A DNA stretch of 64,000 bases from Flavobacterium sp. UBA5153. Its GTDB lineage: Bacteria > Bacteroidota > Bacteroidia > Flavobacteriales > Flavobacteriaceae. How positions within the stretch are numbered: the first letter of the stretch is position 1; each line of letters begins with the position of its first letter. Shown one piece after another: positions 36,105 through 45,256 of the stretch. The notes under the pieces were generated by a model. That model saw only the letters and a program-made list of their open reading frames with translations. It was not told the DNA's origin and did no database searches. The DNA is taken from assembly GCA_002413745.1 (NCBI GenBank), contig DHXP01000025.1:1-64000 (forward strand), given 5' to 3'. The translations under genes and the position numbers were made by a program.

Positions 36105-36890
36105 ATGAAAAAATTCTTGTTGTTAATGTTGGTTGGGTTTGCTAGTTCGCTGACTCTTGTTTCCTGTAAATCGAAAGCGGCGGTGGTTGGAGCAACAGAA
36201 AAGGCAACCCATCTGAGAGCCAACAAAATAATAGAAAACTACTACAACAATAAAACCGACTTTTCGACATTATATATAAAGTCCAACGCTAAATATTCGG
36301 ATGGAAAACAAACGCAAAATGTTACCGCCGAAATAAAAATCAAGAAAGACGAACAAATCTTGATAAGCATTCGATTTTTGGGCATCACGATGGCAAAAGC
36401 ATCGATTACTCCAACGGCAGTGAGCTATTATGAAAAGATTAGTGGCAGTTATTTTGAAGGTGATTTTAGTGCATTGAGCCAGTGGCTGGGAACCGATTTG
36501 GATTTTAACAAAATTCAAAACATGTTGTTGGGTCAGGCCATTGACGATTTAAAAAAAGGAAAATACACGGAATCATTAGTTGATCAAACCTATAGACTGG
36601 ATGATACGTCAGACAACAATACCAAGAAATCCTTCTATTTTGATGCCAATAAATTTTTTGTCACAAAACAGGAAATAACACAAACGGCTGAAGGAAGAAT
36701 GATTCAGGTTGCCTATTCAAATGACATAGTTTACAAGGAAGCGATATTGCCTTCGAGCATACTCATAAATACTTTTCAAAAGAATGGTAAAACCGAAATA
36801 AATCTAGAATATAACACCGTAACCTTCAATGGTGAACTTTCTTTTCCTTATAGCGTTCCAAATGGTTACAAAAGAATTATAATTAAGTAA
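36105..36890 (+). CDS. DUF4292 lipoprotein
   Basis: The 261-residue protein has a lipoprotein signal with the lipobox LVSC (Cys21). The mature part is beta-rich (TLYIKSNAKYSDG, TAEIKIKKDEQILISIRFLG, then INLEYNTVTFNGELSF at the end) and resembles LolA/LolB-like folds. I recognise it as DUF4292. It may bind lipids or lipoproteins in the periplasm, an inference from fold similarity only. It sits between TPR and EnvC-like genes in one operon. Confidence 0.78.
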   Translation: MKKFLLLMLVGFASSLTLVSCKSKAAVVGATEKATHLRANKIIENYYNNKTDFSTLYIKSNAKYSDGKQTQNVTAEIKIKKDEQILISIRFLGITMAKASITPTAVSYYEKISGSYFEGDFSALSQWLGTDLDFNKIQNMLLGQAIDDLKKGKYTESLVDQTYRLDDTSDNNTKKSFYFDANKFFVTKQEITQTAEGRMIQVAYSNDIVYKEAILPSSILINTFQKNGKTEINLEYNTVTFNGELSFPYSVPNGYKRIIIK

Positions 36891-36913
36891 GTTTGCATAA
36901 ATATATTTTTAAG

Positions 36914-38167
36914 ATGCCAAAATTTCTCCTAAGTCTCATTTTTATAAGCATGACTTCACTATTGTGGAGCCAATCAACGCAGCAAGAAAAATTAGAAGCA
37001 CGAAAAGCCCAAATACAGCAAGAAATTAGAGATAATGAAGCATTATTGCAATCGGTAAAGAAAAAAGAAAAATCGGCGGTGAATGTATTTATGATTCAAA
37101 CCAATAAAATCAAGCTCAAGGAAAAACTGATTAACACTACCGAAAAGCAAACCAAGTTGTTGAGTAACGATATGTATGTCAATCAAATACAAATCAACAA
37201 ACTAAAGAAGGAACTTGCCGTACTCAAGGAAGATTACGCCAGAATGATTGTGAAATCCTATAAAAGCCGATCAGAACAAAGCAGGGCGATGTTTATACTT
37301 TCGTCCAAAAATTTTCTGCAAGCTTATAAAAGAGTCCAGTATATGAAGCAATACACCAATTACAGGAAATTGCAGGGCGAGGAAATAAAATCAAAATCAA
37401 ACCAACTGACTGTTTATAACGGGAAACTGACTGTTCAAAAAACAGCCAAACAAAAACTGATTGATGAAAATGAAAAAGAACGATTGTCGCTTTTAAAGGA
37501 AAAAAAGGAACAAGAAAAACTGGTAAAGACGATTAAAAAAGACAAGAATAAAATAGCTGCCGAAATCAGGAAAAAACAACGGGAGTCAAGAGCCATCGAT
37601 AAACAAATAGACAGATTGATTCGGGAAGCCATAGCCGAAGCCAATAGAAAAGCGGCAGCCGAAAATGCAAAAGCAAACCCGACTGCAAGCGTGTCTAAAA
37701 CAGCAGTATCTTCATCAAGAATAGTATTGACGGCCGAGACAAAAATTTTAGCCGACAACTTTAGAGCCAATAGAGGAAAATTGCCATGGCCGGTTGAAAA
37801 AGGTTTTGTGTCTTTGCCATATGGCGACCAACCACACCCTGTTTTTAGTACATTAGTCGTCCACAATAGCGGCGTGGAAATCACGACCGATCAAGGGGCA
37901 AATGCGAGAGCCGTTTTTGGAGGAGAGGTAACGAGTGTCATAATTTTATCGCCTGTAAATAAAGCCGTAATGATACAACACGGTGATTACTTCACGGTAT
38001 ATCAAAACTTGAGCTCGGTATATGTTAGCAAGGGTGACAAAGTAAGCATAAAGCAAAACATTGGCAAAATAAGAACCAATGGCGATACCGGAAAAACGGT
38101 TATTAAGTTTACCATTTCGCAGAATACCACTTACGATAATCCGGCTAGTTGGTTGTATAATATGTAA
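36914..38167 (+). CDS. EnvC-like murein hydrolase activator with degenerate LytM (M23) domain
   Basis: The protein has 417 residues from ATG 36914; an upstream TTG at 36893 would add seven residues before the signal peptide (KFLLSLIFISMTSLLWSQ). A long charged coiled coil follows at about residues 22-245, then a C-terminal LytM domain from about 290. In active M23 enzymes zinc is held by H...D and HxH. Here the first site reads HNSGVE and the second KFTISQ, so zinc ligands are missing. This fits EnvC-type activators that switch on amidases during cell division without cutting themselves. Confidence 0.85.
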   Translation: MPKFLLSLIFISMTSLLWSQSTQQEKLEARKAQIQQEIRDNEALLQSVKKKEKSAVNVFMIQTNKIKLKEKLINTTEKQTKLLSNDMYVNQIQINKLKKELAVLKEDYARMIVKSYKSRSEQSRAMFILSSKNFLQAYKRVQYMKQYTNYRKLQGEEIKSKSNQLTVYNGKLTVQKTAKQKLIDENEKERLSLLKEKKEQEKLVKTIKKDKNKIAAEIRKKQRESRAIDKQIDRLIREAIAEANRKAAAENAKANPTASVSKTAVSSSRIVLTAETKILADNFRANRGKLPWPVEKGFVSLPYGDQPHPVFSTLVVHNSGVEITTDQGANARAVFGGEVTSVIILSPVNKAVMIQHGDYFTVYQNLSSVYVSKGDKVSIKQNIGKIRTNGDTGKTVIKFTISQNTTYDNPASWLYNM

Positions 38168-38193
38168 GAAACAATGAATCGGGGCGCAAAAAT

Positions 38194-38236
38194 AAAGAGC
38201 ACTATTTTATTCAGGAATAAAATAGTGCTCTTTGTT
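38194..38236. terminator. Strong bidirectional terminator
   Basis: An 18-base perfect stem (38194-38211 with 38216-38233) and a CAGG loop contain AGAGCACTATTTTATT. It lies between the convergent EnvC-like gene and the deacetylase gene and is flanked by A and T runs. Confidence 0.9.
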
Positions 38237-38313
38237 TTTATAAAATAAAATGAACAGAAATCCATAATTTTTACAGATTCAATATGATTTACCAATAACC
38301 CTTTCTTAAGGGA

Positions 38314-39156
38314 TTATTTGTTAAAACTGGATTGTATCGCTTTCAGGAATCCAGGAGTTGACCAAGATCCGGCAACAATTACTCGTCTGATAGTATAAAG
38401 TGGTTCAGCAGAATCCCTTTTGGTAGAAAGGATAAAGGCAAGTTTATATCCGCTTTTTTTTATTTCTGTAATGGCAGCCGAATTCCATATTCCATCAGGA
38501 TAGGCAAAATAAGTTACGGGTTTGCCGATAATTTCTTCCAGTTTCTTTTTTGGTTTTGTGAGTTGGGTTTCCCAATCTGCTCCCACATATTTTGTGACCA
38601 TATGATGATCCCAAGAATGGGCGCCAATAACATTTCCGCTGTCCGACAAATTCTTGATTTGCTCTTTCGTCATATATCCGGGGCGGTTTATAGAAATTGT
38701 CATAATGAAAAACACCCCTTTGTAGCCATATTTTTTCATTTCGGCAGCACCTATATTGAAATGTTCTTCACGAGTGTCATCAAAAGTAATTATGACAGGT
38801 TTGGAGGGTAATTTGCCATCACGAAGCAAATACTCACTCAATTGGGCTGGTAAAATGGTGTGATAGCCGTTATCTGACAAAGCTTTCATTTGCTGGGCAA
38901 AAGCGGCAGGAGCCACCGAATATGTTTTCATATTTGGTCCATCACTCGCAAGAATATTGCGGATGCGATGATAGCACAACACGGGTACTTCGGGTTTTGA
39001 AAGAATTTGTTCCGGGCTGGCATCCTTCTTTTTGGGAGCTTCTTTCTTGACTTGTATTTGGGCAAAAGCCGTATCTTTTTTTATCGTATCAGGTTTAGAT
39101 TGACAGCTTGCCAATAAGAAAAGTCCAACGAAAAGGGAAAACATTATTTTTTTCAT
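38314..39156 (-). CDS. Polysaccharide deacetylase (NodB-domain) lipoprotein
   Basis: The 280-residue protein has a lipoprotein signal (FLLASC, Cys18) and a carbohydrate esterase 4 domain with PVLCYHRI, the metal-binding ITFDD motif and the HSWDHH segment that supplies the two histidines. The end has the RRVIVAGSW block. It would remove acetyl groups from an envelope or extracellular polysaccharide. It lies 24 bases after the 39181 lipoprotein gene on the same strand, and both may act on the same glycan. Confidence 0.87.
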   Translation of the reverse strand: MKKIMFSLFVGLFLLASCQSKPDTIKKDTAFAQIQVKKEAPKKKDASPEQILSKPEVPVLCYHRIRNILASDGPNMKTYSVAPAAFAQQMKALSDNGYHTILPAQLSEYLLRDGKLPSKPVIITFDDTREEHFNIGAAEMKKYGYKGVFFIMTISINRPGYMTKEQIKNLSDSGNVIGAHSWDHHMVTKYVGADWETQLTKPKKKLEEIIGKPVTYFAYPDGIWNSAAITEIKKSGYKLAFILSTKRDSAEPLYTIRRVIVAGSWSTPGFLKAIQSSFNK

Positions 39157-39180
39157 TTTTTAAAAGTTGAGTGCAATGAA

Positions 39181-40221
39181 TTACTGATATTGAATATATA
39201 TGGGCTTAGGGGTAAATTTGACCAATTCCTCAGGCGTGTACATTGTCCAGTTTTTCTTAATGTCATTTTTATAAAACAATTTAAAACCAGTAAACTGTAC
39301 CGGCTCTCTAAAAATATAAGATTTATAGGTCGACTTTTTTAAAACCTTGTCGCCAAATCCATCCATATTCATAACTACCTGAACTTCGGGTACTTTTTTT
39401 ATATTTTTGTAGCCCGTCACCATTCCTTGTGTGAATCTATGTACTACCAAAACTTTCGGGGTCAACTTATTTTTTCGCACCAAGTCCGCTAAAATGTCTA
39501 TGGCATCATTGATATCATCTGAAGTGAAAGTGCCTATTTTGGTACCGGGAATTTCGCCATTTTTTAAGGAAAATTCGGGGTCAATTCCCAAATGAACATT
39601 GGGTAATTTCAGATAAGGTTCCAGCGAGGCAACTTCATTTTTCACCGTACTATGCCCAACCTGAACGTCTAAAAACACCAAAGCATTAATTGGCTTTGCC
39701 CACTTTATAATTGTATCTATCTGTTTAAAAGGCATTCGCATTCGGTGTAAATTTGCTTTTCCGGGTGCACCTTGTGCCGTGATGGCGATGTAGTGCAAGG
39801 CGGGAATTGCCTTTACGGTTGAATCGGCGGCTTGCCATTTAGCCACTTCCGACTGTAGTTTTTTAATCATTTCATCTCTGGGCAATTCGCCTAAGATCCC
39901 CATTCTTTTTGAATAAAGATTTCCGTAATAAGCAATGATTCTGTTATACGGCAAGATGGCTCCTGGCAGCGGATAAGGAATTTTTTTCACTGGCCATCTT
40001 CCGCTAGTGTCGTTGTTGGCTAAAGCCAACATTCTTTTGTTGTAATCGGCAGTATCGATTACAGAAACTTTTTTTTCCGGAATAGGTTTGGGTTTTACAA
40101 TTTCTTTTTTTCCGTTTTCGGCGATTGCCTCGGAAGCTTTACCCCAATTGCAACTGCTGGCACAAAACAGCATAGAAAAGAGAAGCATTAATGGAAGGAA
40201 TGTAAGGAACGACTTTTTCAT
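39181..40221 (-). CDS. Lipoprotein of unknown function, probable barrel-like enzyme fold
   Basis: The 346-residue protein has a signal with candidate lipid-bearing cysteine Cys24 (FCASSC). The mature part has alternating strand/helix blocks (RIIAYYGNLYSKRMG, PALHYIAITAQGAPG, NALVFLDVQVGHST, NVHLGIDPEFSL, PKVLVVHRFTQGMV), which suggests a TIM-barrel-like fold with conserved acidic residues D and E in GIDPEF. I do not recognise a named family. Its partner gene is a CE4 deacetylase, so a role in glycan processing is plausible but unproven. Confidence 0.65.
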   Translation of the reverse strand: MKKSFLTFLPLMLLFSMLFCASSCNWGKASEAIAENGKKEIVKPKPIPEKKVSVIDTADYNKRMLALANNDTSGRWPVKKIPYPLPGAILPYNRIIAYYGNLYSKRMGILGELPRDEMIKKLQSEVAKWQAADSTVKAIPALHYIAITAQGAPGKANLHRMRMPFKQIDTIIKWAKPINALVFLDVQVGHSTVKNEVASLEPYLKLPNVHLGIDPEFSLKNGEIPGTKIGTFTSDDINDAIDILADLVRKNKLTPKVLVVHRFTQGMVTGYKNIKKVPEVQVVMNMDGFGDKVLKKSTYKSYIFREPVQFTGFKLFYKNDIKKNWTMYTPEELVKFTPKPIYIQYQ

Positions 40222-40593
40222 AAAGTATCACTATTTGATATAATAAACGTAAAGATACGGCATTTAGAACGGCCTATTAAATTTATAAGGAAACAATCAG
40301 TTCAAACGCATTAAAATTATTTTAAGTTTTTTACACGAATTGCACAAATTTACACGAAATCTGTTAGGTTTTTATTTACTTCGTCTGTTCGACCTTTGGT
40401 CTCGGGTCACTAATCTGCCCAAGGGAGATAAAATTTGTGTAATTTAATCTTAAAATCATTATAATTTGTGACAATTAGTGTAATTCGTGTTCATTTTTTT
40501 TTAATGCGTTTGATCTGCGATTAGCCTAGAATTGTGAATGGAAAGGATTTCTTATTGTAAATAAAATCAAGAAATCACCACGTCTAAAATAAA
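40222..40593. other. Intergenic region with imperfect inverted repeat
   Basis: No gene is seen. ACACGAATTGCACAAATT at 40333-40350 is mirrored, with an insertion of about ten bases, by 40463-40490, which contains AATTTGTG and TAATTCGTGT. The region between holds TTCGACCTTTGGTCTCGGGTC, of no known function. It may be a degenerate dispersed repeat. Confidence 0.5.
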
Positions 40594-41184
40594 TTATTTT
40601 CCTTCATTTTTTTTCATTGCATAATAATAGGCGGCGCGACTCAAGGGCTCGTATTCTTCGGTTTCGCCGAGCATGACAAGTTTGTCATTATCGGTTTTTC
40701 TAAAACTGTAATTTGCCAGATTTCCGGTTCGAGTACAAACTGCGTGCACTTTGGTAACATATTCGGCAGTAGCCATAAGCGCAGGCATTGGACCGAAAGG
40801 ATTGCCTTTGAAATCCATGTCCAATCCGGCAACAATAACACGAATGCCCTGATTTGCCAGATCATTACATATTTTCACGATTTCGTCATCAAAAAATTGC
40901 GCTTCGTCAATACCAACGACATCACAGCCTTGCGCCAAAATAGCGATGTTTGCGGCTGCTGGAACTGGTGTGGAACGAATTTCATTGGCATCATGCGACA
41001 CGACCATTTCATCATGATAACGAGTATCAATGGTGGGTTTGAAAATTTCGACTTTTTGTTTGGCAAATTGGGCTCTCCTTAGTCTGCGAATGAGTTCTTC
41101 GGTTTTACCCGAAAACATCGAACCGCAAATAACTTCGATCCAGCCAAATTGTTCTTTATGATTTACTGTATTTTCGAGAAACAT
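40594..41184 (-). CDS. tdk: Thymidine kinase
   Basis: The 196-residue protein has the P-loop GSMFSGKT at residues 21-28, the Mg-binding DEAQFF at 93-98, the lasso-domain start [18 protein letters not shown], and a C-terminal [15 protein letters not shown]. These define the type II (TK1-like) enzyme of thymidine salvage in the cytoplasm. It is complete. The four structural zinc cysteines of TK1 are only partly visible (AVCTR), so zinc may be lost. Confidence 0.95.
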   Translation of the reverse strand: MFLENTVNHKEQFGWIEVICGSMFSGKTEELIRRLRRAQFAKQKVEIFKPTIDTRYHDEMVVSHDANEIRSTPVPAAANIAILAQGCDVVGIDEAQFFDDEIVKICNDLANQGIRVIVAGLDMDFKGNPFGPMPALMATAEYVTKVHAVCTRTGNLANYSFRKTDNDKLVMLGETEEYEPLSRAAYYYAMKKNEGK

Positions 41185-41432
41185 TTTGTATTTTTCTTGC
41201 TCTTAAAATGAATAGTTTTTATTACTTTGTAACGAAACAAACCGATATAAAAATTTTATACTTTTAGATTATTTCAAAAGTAGAAAATTTTTATCAAATC
41301 GAAGATCCGCGAACACTTATTTGCAAAATAATAATATTGTGATTAAAGGTTGCTTTCTCCTTTGGCTAAATAAAAAACAAAGAATAAATTTATTAATAAA
41401 GACACAACTTACTCACTATAATTTCAAAAGTT

Positions 41433-42317
41433 ATGAAAAAAAGATTGGAAGCCGACTTAATGAGCATTGCACACAGAGTATTACAAATTAAAAACAAATC
41501 TGACATCAATCAATTATACATTGAATCACAGAAATTATACGAAAAACTTTCTATTTTGCGATTTGTTGAGGAGCATTTTGGAGGAGCAAAACCCACTATT
41601 GGCCAAGCCGAAATAGTAGAAAAAATGAAAGAGTTTTTTGAAAACAATACTGTATTGGAGTTCAGGGCAAATAAAGCAAATAATGAAATTGTTGCAGAAG
41701 AAATTGTTGCAGATGTAGTTGTAACCGATGAGAAAATTGAAACTTCATCGGAACAAATTGATGAAATAGCATTGGAAGAAATAATTGAGGACGAATCAAT
41801 AGAATTGGATAATATTGAATTTCAACCTACATTTGAATTGGACGATGAGGAAGAAAAGGAAGTCCCAAATAAACCGGAAGAAGTTCAAATTTCCTTTTTG
41901 GATTTATTAGGTGCGGATTATAGAGAACCGCTATTTGTAAAAGTGGATCAAAGTGAAGAAACGCCAACTACAATCGCTTTTGACATTCCAGAAGAAGCCG
42001 ATTTTTCAGAGGAAGAACTTTTTGGAGACATTGAAGAAAACCCAGAAAAGATTGAGCCAAAAAAAGTTTCCCTGAACGAAAAACTGTCAAAAGGCATAAA
42101 TATAGATTTAAATGACAGGATTGCCTTTGTGAAACATCTTTTCGGCAATAGCGATGAGGATTATAACCGAGTTTTAAATCAGTTAATTACGTATGATAAT
42201 TTTGAAGACGCCCAAAATTTTATTGAAGACTTGGTAAAACCAGATTATAACAGTTGGGAAGGAAAAGAGGATTATGCACAACGTTTTATAGAAATTGTCG
42301 AAAAAAAATTCTCATAA
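41433..42317 (+). CDS. Acidic protein of unknown function upstream of rsmI
   Basis: The 294-residue protein has a helical N-terminal part (residues 1-80), a very acidic low-complexity middle (about 85-200, rich in E, D, I and V, e.g. DESIELDNIEFQPTFELDDEEE), and a helical C-terminal part with DRIAFVKHLFGNSDEDYNRVLNQL. No signal peptide or membrane segment is present. I have seen this type in Flavobacterium but know no function. It touches rsmI without gap (stop at 42317, ATG at 42318), so the two are co-translated. Confidence 0.72.
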   Translation: MKKRLEADLMSIAHRVLQIKNKSDINQLYIESQKLYEKLSILRFVEEHFGGAKPTIGQAEIVEKMKEFFENNTVLEFRANKANNEIVAEEIVADVVVTDEKIETSSEQIDEIALEEIIEDESIELDNIEFQPTFELDDEEEKEVPNKPEEVQISFLDLLGADYREPLFVKVDQSEETPTTIAFDIPEEADFSEEELFGDIEENPEKIEPKKVSLNEKLSKGINIDLNDRIAFVKHLFGNSDEDYNRVLNQLITYDNFEDAQNFIEDLVKPDYNSWEGKEDYAQRFIEIVEKKFS

Positions 42318-43019
42318 ATGGGTAAATTATATGTTGTTCCAACGCCAATTGGTAATCTCGAAGACATGACTTTTCGAGCCGTCCGGATTCTTAAAGAAGT
42401 CGATTTGATTTTGGCAGAAGATACCCGTACAAGCGGGAAACTCTTAAAACATTTCGAGATTGGAACCCACATGCACAGCCATCACATGCATAACGAGCAC
42501 AAAACGGTGGAGAATTTAATTTCGCGATTGAAAGCGGGAGAAATCATTGCGTTGATTTCTGATGCGGGAACGCCAGCCATTTCTGACCCCGGATTTTTGC
42601 TTACACGCGCCTGTGTCGAAAACGGAATTACTGTCGAGTGTTTGCCTGGAGCAACGGCTTTTGTTCCGGCTTTGGTCAATAGTGGTTTGCCAAATGACAA
42701 ATTTGTTTTCGAAGGGTTTTTGCCCGACAAAAAGGGAAGACAAACTCGATATTTAGCACTTGTCGAAGAAACCAGAACAATGATTTTGTATGTTTCGCCA
42801 CATAAATTAGTCAAAACTTTGGGCGAATTTATTACTTATTTTGGCGAAGACCGACCAATTTGTGTTTCTCGGGAATTATCAAAACTGCACGAAGAAAATG
42901 TTCGTGGAACCGTTCGCGAAGTGTTGACGCATTTTGAAAACAAACCACCAAAGGGAGAAATTGTGGTTGTGGTTGGCGGTAAAACAGTTCTAAAAGAGAA
43001 CAAGAAAGACAAAGAATAA
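42318..43019 (+). CDS. rsmI: 16S rRNA (cytidine(1402)-2'-O)-methyltransferase
   Basis: The 233-residue protein starts LYVVPTPIGNLEDMTFRA and has EDTRTSGKLL, ALISDAGTPAISDPG and the EGFLP motif, all standard for RsmI of the tetrapyrrole-methylase fold. It methylates the 2'-OH of C1402 in the ribosomal decoding centre. The C-terminus is shorter than in Escherichia coli RsmI (about 286 residues) but ends with a normal PKGEIVVVV block. Confidence 0.95.
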   Translation: MGKLYVVPTPIGNLEDMTFRAVRILKEVDLILAEDTRTSGKLLKHFEIGTHMHSHHMHNEHKTVENLISRLKAGEIIALISDAGTPAISDPGFLLTRACVENGITVECLPGATAFVPALVNSGLPNDKFVFEGFLPDKKGRQTRYLALVEETRTMILYVSPHKLVKTLGEFITYFGEDRPICVSRELSKLHEENVRGTVREVLTHFENKPPKGEIVVVVGGKTVLKENKKDKE

Positions 43020-43151
43020 TTTGTATGATTGGGCGAGGTAAAGGCAAAACGACTTTTTTATTAGACACCCGGATTCTAACTGGTTTGATAATTACATCAG
43101 TTTTAATGTCAAATTAAATCGTTGATATTTGAAGGATAAGGTGAAATCGGA

Positions 43152-44198
43152 TTAAATGGAATTCCTATCAATAAAATTGAAAGAGACTTTCACCTTGCCT
43201 TTTTCTTTATTAAGAATCATTCTGGCGGCAGTTTCCCCCATTTCCTTAAAATCTGTTGAAATTACGGTTATTCCGAGCAATTCTTTTAAGGGAGTGTCAT
43301 TATAGGAAATTATACCAATATCTTTTCCCAAAACAAATTCATAATCCCTAATTTGCTTTACCAAATTAACCAAGTCAGATTCTTCAATGGTAATAAACAA
43401 GTCCTCTTTTTTAAGAATCATATCATCATATACCTCATTAAGAATTTCAAAATTAATGGACTGTTCCACGCAAAATTTCCTAAACCCATGTAAAATTCTC
43501 TTCGGATAGGGATATATTGCTTTTTCGGGATAAATTAAAATCAACTTTTTATACTTAGCTATTTTCGTAAGACCTTCCTTTAAAGCATTATAAATATCAT
43601 TTTCAAAATCTTGATATATCTCAATAATATTTCCTTCCATTCCAAGCTTTCCATTATCCATAATAATTAGCTTTTCTTCCGGTATTCTTTTAATAGCCTT
43701 AACTACCTCATCAGTATAACTAACATGTTTTAAATCTTCCGTTTTAAAATGTGGCATTATAACATAGTAATCGTATGCCCCTTCATTTTTGGCCAATAAA
43801 TTCAAAAACAAGCTCTCATCACAATGATATATATGCAAATCTGTATGAGAATTTGGCCCAATACTATTTATAAAAGAGTTGTACGATTTCATTTTGTAAG
43901 AACTCAATTTATTAACCAAAAACAGAACATTTACTTTGGATATTAGTTTTGTTCTGGTAATATAATAACCTTTGCCTCTAATGGATGAAATTACTTTTCG
44001 TTCTTTTAAAATATTGTATGCCTTTTCCACCGTGTCTCTAGACATATAAAATTCCTCGCTAAACATATTGATTGATGGAATTTTTTGATCTATTTTAAGA
44101 TTTCCATTGGAAACATTATATATAATAGAATCCACGATTTGCTTATACTTAGGCACTCGCGAATTTTCACCAATATTAATAAATTTAATCGTATTCAT
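43152..44198 (-). CDS. GntR-type DNA-binding regulator with LacI-like sugar-binding domain
   Basis: The protein has 348 residues from ATG 44198; an in-frame ATG at 44225 would add nine unlikely residues. Residues about 10-75 form a GntR winged helix (YKQIVDSI, KIPSINMFSEEFYMSRDTVEKAYNIL). The rest resembles a periplasmic-binding-protein/LacI effector domain, with blocks such as KLILIYPEKA and a C-terminal VISTDFKEMGETAARMIL followed by KVSFNFIDRNSI. It is the likely local regulator of the adjacent pectin-type locus, responding to a released sugar. A LacI-like operator and promoter lie 480-530 bases upstream. Confidence 0.85.
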   Translation of the reverse strand: MNTIKFINIGENSRVPKYKQIVDSIIYNVSNGNLKIDQKIPSINMFSEEFYMSRDTVEKAYNILKERKVISSIRGKGYYITRTKLISKVNVLFLVNKLSSYKMKSYNSFINSIGPNSHTDLHIYHCDESLFLNLLAKNEGAYDYYVIMPHFKTEDLKHVSYTDEVVKAIKRIPEEKLIIMDNGKLGMEGNIIEIYQDFENDIYNALKEGLTKIAKYKKLILIYPEKAIYPYPKRILHGFRKFCVEQSINFEILNEVYDDMILKKEDLFITIEESDLVNLVKQIRDYEFVLGKDIGIISYNDTPLKELLGITVISTDFKEMGETAARMILNKEKGKVKVSFNFIDRNSI

Positions 44199-44269
44199 TT
44201 TAAAGGGATTATACCCATGGTGCATTTAGGTAATGTTAACTTTTAATTCATTGCTATTTAAACTCTTGT

Positions 44270-44549
44270 TTAAGGATCGAATAATTGTAAGGGTTGTATT
44301 TTAGAAAGTATTCTTATTCTAAAACCCATAAAACTTTTCGCATAATTTCTTCTAATCCTAAATTGGCTCTATAATTGAGAAAATAAAGTTTCAATTCTTT
44401 TTCTTGATTTTCTAATTATAAAGTTTGTTCTTTCTGATTGATCTAATTTTTCCCCATCGGAACTTCTAGTTTAATTTGGTGATTCCCAAACAAATTCAAC
44501 TGATATCTGAGGACAAATAACCTTTATCTTCCAATAAAACACAATCGTT
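44270..44549 (-). pseudogene. Decayed IS982-family transposase, C-terminal remnant
   Basis: On the minus strand, two shifted frames give LLEDKGYLSSDIS, then NLFGNHQIKLEVPMGK, then RKSRKRIETLFSQL, a stop, and SQFRIRRNYAKSFMGFRIRI. The RKRIETLFSQL...RRNYAKSF pattern is diagnostic of the IS982 transposase C-terminus. At least two frame changes and internal stops show it is dead. It lies between the regulator start and the operator/promoter. No terminal inverted repeats or N-terminal half were found. Confidence 0.85.
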
Positions 44550-44679
44550 AAACGGTACTTTTTATAAATGTACTGGGGTTTTACTAATATAATTGAACAC
44601 TATATTAAAAATAAAACACCGTCCTTTTATTTGGTTTATCATACTGTTTTTCAAGGAATTTAAATCAAATCATTATATA

Positions 44680-44695
44680 GTGTAATCGATTACAC
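44680..44695. promoter_or_regulatory. Perfect 16-base operator-like palindrome
   Basis: GTGTAATCGATTACAC is a perfect palindrome with a central CG, the form preferred by LacI-type regulators. It overlaps by one base a minus-strand -7 box and so would cover the transcription start. It is the likely target of the regulator at 43152, though no second copy was found in the window. Confidence 0.7.
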
Positions 44696-44725
44696 AAATA
44701 TAGTTTTTAATATTCATTATCCAAA
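44695..44725 (-). promoter_or_regulatory. Consensus promoter pointing to the regulator
   Basis: On the minus strand, TTTG (44722-44725), 19 bases, then TATATTTG (44695-44702) form a full TTTG/TAnnTTTG promoter. Transcription would start inside the palindrome and run through the IS982 remnant to the regulator gene, a leader of about 490 bases. Confidence 0.75.
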
Positions 44726-45256
44726 TATTTTAGATATTATTTTAAATTATCAGTTTAAATAAACATATTTTTTAAAAAAAGTATTATTAAATTATGGGAA
44801 TCTCTAAAAATTGCAAATTCTAATTCAAAATGTTTTCGCAATTTGAATTTATTTTTTTTAATTCCTCATTTTTTTTAACTTGTTTTTTTTAATGTATTGT
44901 ATTTCAATAATTTATAATTACGGTAATTGGGTATTTGAGATACGTTCCTCTTTTAAAGGGTAATCCGTTGGGTAAGTAATGCCAAAAAGGCTTCTTTTAG
45001 AGGTGTATCATCGAATAGAGGATGATTTTACAGAATTAGCAGATGGGTTTATTACAAACTTAATTTTTGGTGTTTTGAAAAGAAAACCAGGTAAATTCCC
45101 ATGGTTGATGGAGTTAATTATTAATGGAAGGAGTTATAGATGATTTAACGGTCAAGTTTATGAGAAAAAAAGCAGGACGCTACAGGATGGTAATTTGAAG
45201 GATAAGTTCTATTTTCACATAAAAATAAGTTTTAAATCTTTTTATTAAAGTAGTAA
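44726..45256. other. AT-rich upstream region of the left PL22 gene
   Basis: No intact gene is seen. From 44960 on, the DNA is the outer part of the inverted duplication (left arm). Read on the minus strand it contains a broken frame with HPLFDDTPLKEAFLALLTQ, matched by a frame-shifted version in the right arm, which suggests a decayed coding fragment of unknown family. No clear TAnnTTTG promoter for the PL22 gene was found. Confidence 0.5.

Noticed and set aside
40378..40440. Possible tRNA-like fold in the tdk downstream gap
   Set aside because: No acceptor stem or T-loop consensus could be built around the TTCGA stretch.
44979..45143. Open frame of 54 codons upstream of the left PL22 gene
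   Set aside because: The matching part of the right arm is interrupted in this frame, so the reading is not maintained.
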